From Leuctra nigra (taxonomy: Eukaryota; Arthropoda; Insecta; Plecoptera; Leuctridae): DNA of 64,000 bases. The stretch lies in the NCBI GenBank assembly GCA_934045905.1, contig OW203769.1, positions 27,330,817 to 27,394,816 on the forward strand, written 5' to 3'. Shown one piece after another: positions 37,162-43,100 of the stretch. Within the stretch, counting starts at the first letter, position 1. Each line of letters begins with the position of its first letter. The notes under the pieces were generated by a model that was not told the DNA's origin, ran no database searches, and saw only the letters and a list, made by a program, of their open reading frames with translations. The translations under genes and the position numbers were made by a program.

Positions 37162-40100
37162 TCGAGAATTGCTTTTTACGACAAAAAAATTTCAAGCGAC
37201 GAAAAGAGAAGGAAAAATAAAAAAAATCTACTCGTAAAAAAATATTGGCGCGAGTAAAATGAGAGCTGGAAAAATAATCTAAAACAACATTTTTATAGAA
37301 ACGGTAATAAAAAAACACGGCCATCTGAAAACTAGCGGAGATCAAAAGAAGACGGCGGCGCGCTTCATTATTAAGTGGTCGAACATAACCTCATTCGGCA
37401 AGATCAATTCCACTGTTTGTATTCCATTCTGGCGCTAATCAAAAACCCCGCATTGAACAAATACTGCGCGACCCCACGGGCCACGGAACAAGAACACATT
37501 TCCAAAATCCCGCCTGTTTGTTTATAATTTCGATTTCAAGCGGAGTCCCCCCCCTCCCCGGCCAAGGTCCTTGAACTCGCCAGTGTAAACACACAGAGCT
37601 ATTATCGTTAATTATATAAATATGATAAGATAGTGTCTCGAGGAAGTTGTGGATGTGATAAGTGCATCATTATTCATCGTGATGGAGACTGCGCACTGCA
37701 CGCGAAGAAATCGAACTCAAAATATAGATTGACTTTTCTACTTGGGCATGGGACTTTCACAACTTGTGGTTACACAGTTTAGTTTTGTCAACCATTTTGG
37801 AAGGCACGTCGCAAATTCTTCATCTACTAATATTATTGCGAAACACTGTAACTTGTTTGCGAAAGTACGTAATAATTTGCTATTTATTTTAGAACTAAAC
37901 ATCAATTGTTTTAAAGACACACTTTATAGGCGTCATTACTACCTATTGTGCTTGCATTTCATTTGCACTCGTCATTCCATTTTGTAAACGCCATTTTAGT
38001 ACTTCATACGCGTCATTTGTTTACTTTTAAACTTAATTTCACATCAACGAGATCTCAAAATCTTTTTCACGAAAAATCGACGAAAGCAAAAGATAACTTC
38101 ACATTAAACTAAACAAATCGGACAATTTAGACCCATTTTCGTGGGGGAAGAAGATTGCTAAAATCTTTAATAACGACGCAACTAATGTCAAAAAGCGGCA
38201 ATTCCGTGCTGAAACGGCTATTCCGTGCCGAAACGGCGATCCGGACAAGAAACGGCGCGGCGCTGATTGGACAGTATGGGGGGGGGGGGGCAAAAAGATG
38301 ACGTTGTTACCCAACTTCGCAGCCTGATGAACCCTCCTACCAACCTTCAAATATTGATTTCCCCGGAGAGGGGATTTTACTGTCTGAAAGTTGGTAGACG
38401 TGATGACGCGCGGGGACGTCCGAGCGTTCAACTCGAGACCATTGACGAGCGGGGGTTCAGCAATGAAATGTTTGCTTTCAACCAATGGCATGGTTTCAAC
38501 TGACGCAGCGCTTTCTGTGTGCCAACTTTACAGCACTCACGAGAATCTTTCACTTGTTTTGACTTCTAAATTAAAATTACAGAATCGTACGACTTTCAAT
38601 TTGTTTCGTCGATGTTTGTTTCTACCCTAAGTTTATGTATATATTTAGCCATAGGATAAAAGTTCGAGCTTAGACGTGAGACGTGGTTTCCTTCTTGAAT
38701 ATACTAGCTGACCTGTCCGGCGTTGCCCGTGCTGGTAGGGAGGGGTACATGTGATGTAGGCAACCCGCGTAACACCAATGTGGCATTACGCCTATATTGC
38801 TCGGCGCAGCAACCCTGCCCATAAAGTTCCATGCGTTACGCCTGTGAGATATGCAACCCAAATGAGTTCAAAGAAATGGTGTTCTTTCTACAGTACGTTC
38901 TTCAAGGACCTTTCAGCGCCTGAGGGCAAATGCCAAAATACAAACGCCAATAAAATGCTGTATACACCTCAGAAATGTGAATTTTCTTTGGTCATCTATT
39001 GTTATGAGGTGAGGAACAGGTAGTGTCAGAAAACTAGCCAAAATGAGTGTGGAAAATAGGAATTCTAAATGGAAAATAGATTTTTTGCTGTTGCAAATTC
39101 CTTGTAGAACGTACTGTAGGTCCAGTCAGAGGTCAAACGTGACTAAGCCGCAATTTCTGCTCTGAGCAGTATAGGAAACTTGCAAAACATCACGCACGCA
39201 GAACAATATATCACATTTCTATTTGGGGTGGTTTGGCGAAGGGGTAAGTACCCTACGACGTGGGTTATTTCTCATACAATGTCTGTACCAAATTTGGTGG
39301 AGATCGGTCAAAGGGTGTAGGAGTATATGAAGAAGAGACATATTCTACTATTAGGATTTTGAAAGTGGGTACCTATCTCCGTAATTCTTCTCCACTATAG
39401 CTTGGAGTAAGACTTAGACTAACTTTACATAACGTAGCCTAGCCTATCCTAACCTCCATATTCAATATAGTTCTTAACGGTACATTCAGGAATGATAATG
39501 CGAACAGGAGTTTTCTATTACAAAATCAACGTTTCTTCCAAACAAAGAAAATAAATATCAATATCATTCACATATCGTTTCTAGATCGGATAACTAAACT
39601 GGCATGTGAGTACCTATATACTTAGATATGGAATACCACAATTGCTTCATATATTAATAGTGTTCAAATAACGTATAAAATACGAACAAAATCCTAAATT
39701 TTACGCAAACTGCAGGAAATTACTGCAAAATTGCGGTCAGTCAAGTCTGGGCAGCCTCTTCCACTATCAAATAACCTCAGTGGTGAGTAGCTTCCTTCCT
39801 GGCCGTATTACAGAGTAATCCACCTAACGGCCATGAAAACCTTCACGAACAGAGTACAATCACGTGTGACTTACCATGGTCGGCGCTAGCGCTGGGTTGA
39901 CGCCACTGGCGCCTGCGTCTAGCTTCACGTCACCGCGCGCCACTGACGCCACCTGCACAACACATCGATTGTCAATACCTCGATACATTCGTCTCATAAC
40001 TCCAGGGGGGGGACGTTAATGACGCACCACTGAGCAGCACGTGGCACAGGAGGGTACGTCAGGGTGGCCACTCTTATCCGCCAAGATGGAGGAAATACAA

Positions 40101-43100
40101 GCGAGAGGGGTTAAAAGAAGTGGAGTCGTGATCAAATATTTGATGCTAGTTGATTCTTTATCGTGCATTCATTAATCAAGCATTAATTTATCGAATTTAA
40201 GGAGCGAATTAATAGATATCTTTTGTCATAATTAAACTTGGAAAAAAAAGCTCAACCACTCCGTTTCACCGGATTTCAATGCAAACTTTTGAGACATTTC
40301 ACCTCCAAATATTAGCAATATGTTGCAAATTCGCATTCCCTTTCCCTCGTCTAAATAAAGAAGTAACTACTGCATAAAAATAAAAGTCGGAGCATTATTT
40401 CTCATTCTGTACCTCAGAAGCAGAAGGTATGGAGTCCATGCTCTCGATTTTGCGTTGCATAAATGTTACCATTTGTCCGATGTCAACAAATACAGTTGTA
40501 TTGAAGTATTCTCTTACGCAATGGCTCATGTCAACATTACAAATAAGATTGGATGAAAACAGAATTATTGTTTTTTCTCAAGAATCATTAAAATGGACAT
40601 CGAGCCTTCTACCTCTGAGGTACGCAATTAGTTGTGATTAGGGTAGCAAAATATTTATCATACATTTACTTAATTAGTTTTAAATATCGGAAATAATAAC
40701 TGTGATTATATAAATGACCCCCCCCCCCCCCCCCCCCCTCGGCGTATGATTATTAGCAAGATCACCCCGCCAGAGGGGGCAGGGGGAGGCGATGATGTAA
40801 TTGGGTGAACCGCAAACGCTAGCGGTCACTGCTCTCCCGTCATTCAATCATGATATAATTTAATCAACCCCTCCCCCCCCCCCCTCCCCACAGGATTCAA
40901 CAGATGATCTGCTTCACTGTGCACTGCACGGGAATCTGTGAGGCATGATTGGACCAACTAGACACATTAGCAGGATATACTTGTGAAAACAGCAGATGAA
41001 GACATTATATTTATATTATTTCATGAATTTCGATTTAAACATGTTGTATTTCAATACTCTGCTAAAGTCTCAATTAGCTGTTAACAGTTAGTTAGAACAA
41101 AACTCTGTATTTCAATTGGTTGTTGCCATGACAATACAGTCCTAATCAACAGTTTAAAAGTTAGCAGAGTATTGAGACAAATTTGGCAAGACTTTGTTTA
41201 AATTTTTTACAATATACCTATATAAAAATACTTACATCTGGATATTTGATTTAAAAAATGACAGTCTATTACATATTTTGTTTGTTTTTACAAAAATTAC
41301 AAACGATTTACAAACGAACATTCGTTAATAGTTCATGTCCATCCTTCTACAATATCTAGTCCTTTATTCAACTAAACATTCTGATGTTATGTCGTGTTGA
41401 AATCAATCTGCGGTCTTGTGAGGGGTTATGTAAAGTGGGTCGGTGGGGGAGAGGGGGTCAAAGAGTGACATACTTCATAAACCCGCCCCACCCTCATTGG
41501 TTGAACAGATGATATCAGAATGGGGTGTCTTGTGACCCACATCTTCTGCAGCCCCCTAATGACGGCGCGGCATTCCTGTGCAATTGGGGGGGCCCGGGAC
41601 CCTCACAACAAGTGTGCGTCACCCCTCTACACGCCCCTGCGTTTAATATGTCAATCACAGCCGCGAGTCTCCTCTTGTGACGTCAGTGCAGGGATAAGTT
41701 ACGCTAGGATTCACCACGCAGGGGGCTGAGTAGTGAGTTTGACCTTGAAGAGTTTTTAATCGATTTTTATCAATATATTTTACAAATTTAATTGATAATA
41801 AAATAAGGCTTTGTACGCGTCTTCAGAACAGTTCATTGAAAATAATTTCATAGCTTGGAATAGTGTAAAGTTCGTTCACGATAAGAATATCACTGACGTT
41901 TTAGTCGTTCACGTCGTTCATTGGTCAGTCACTTGAACACTGCCCTGTCAATGGCAAGACTTTCTTCTTTGTATTATTGAAATTGTATAAATTATGTCAA
42001 ATACATTTTAATAGTAGTAAATATTATAAAAATTCAATAAAATTGATTTATTTTTATCTACAGCCGTATTATACACATTTTTTGATTATTATATTGATAT
42101 TTACATGTTTAGGTATACGTTCACTTGACTACGGTAGTACACGCCGCCATTACGGCTTGCAATTCTAATCGTGAATGAACTTTATTAGTTTTATTTTGTC
42201 CTACAGACGTTTAGTGCCTGAATACTAGTAAAAATATGGTACCTACTAAACGTCTGTAGGGCAAAACAAAACTAATGGACTATTCCAAACTATGAAATTA
42301 TTTTCATTGAACATAATTGAAGACTCGTATACAAAGCCATATTTAATTAACAATTACATTTGGTAAAAGATATTGAAAAAAAAAGAATTGAGAAACTCTT
42401 GAAGGCCACGCTCACTACTCAGCCATCCCATCTTAAACAGTAGAAATAGATTATAATAATGATGATTATTATGACTATTCATTCGCGAAAGTAGTTCCTT
42501 GACTACCTCGTTATTTTACCCCTTTTATTTTTTTATGTCTTACTATTTTCCTTGAAATTAGGGCAGGCATTCCTTAATTTTTTTTTAAGAACCTTGGAGT
42601 AAATGATGCGTAATCTAATTTAGCCACACTTCGACTTAGACGGACTCTAGTGACAGGTGAAAATTTGTAGTTGCTTCATTTTTCATGTATGAAAACTCAG
42701 TAAAATCCAAAGGAGTAGGTATTATTTTCCACCTCAAAATAGAGTACTAAATAACTTATGTGCGAAGCTTCGTCTATCATGTGCCCTCTCACTTCCTCCC
42801 CCTGAAGAATCAATATGCGTCTCTCTTCTACACACTGTCTTTGACTGTACCATCCTGAGAATATTTTACGTTATTGCGATTCCCCGTAAGGTCGAAAGTG
42901 TAATGCTAAAATACTACAAAATCACCCTTAGACGTCGTGGCTGTGAGGGCCACATTACAGTTCAACCAGTCGTGACCTCTGTTGGAACTATCTCTGCGAT
43001 TTACTATATTCTTTGACACGTTTGGACATGTTTTAGACACATGACAAAGCTTTAAATAAATATATATATATATATTGTGAGTATTTTACAGCACAGGCCG

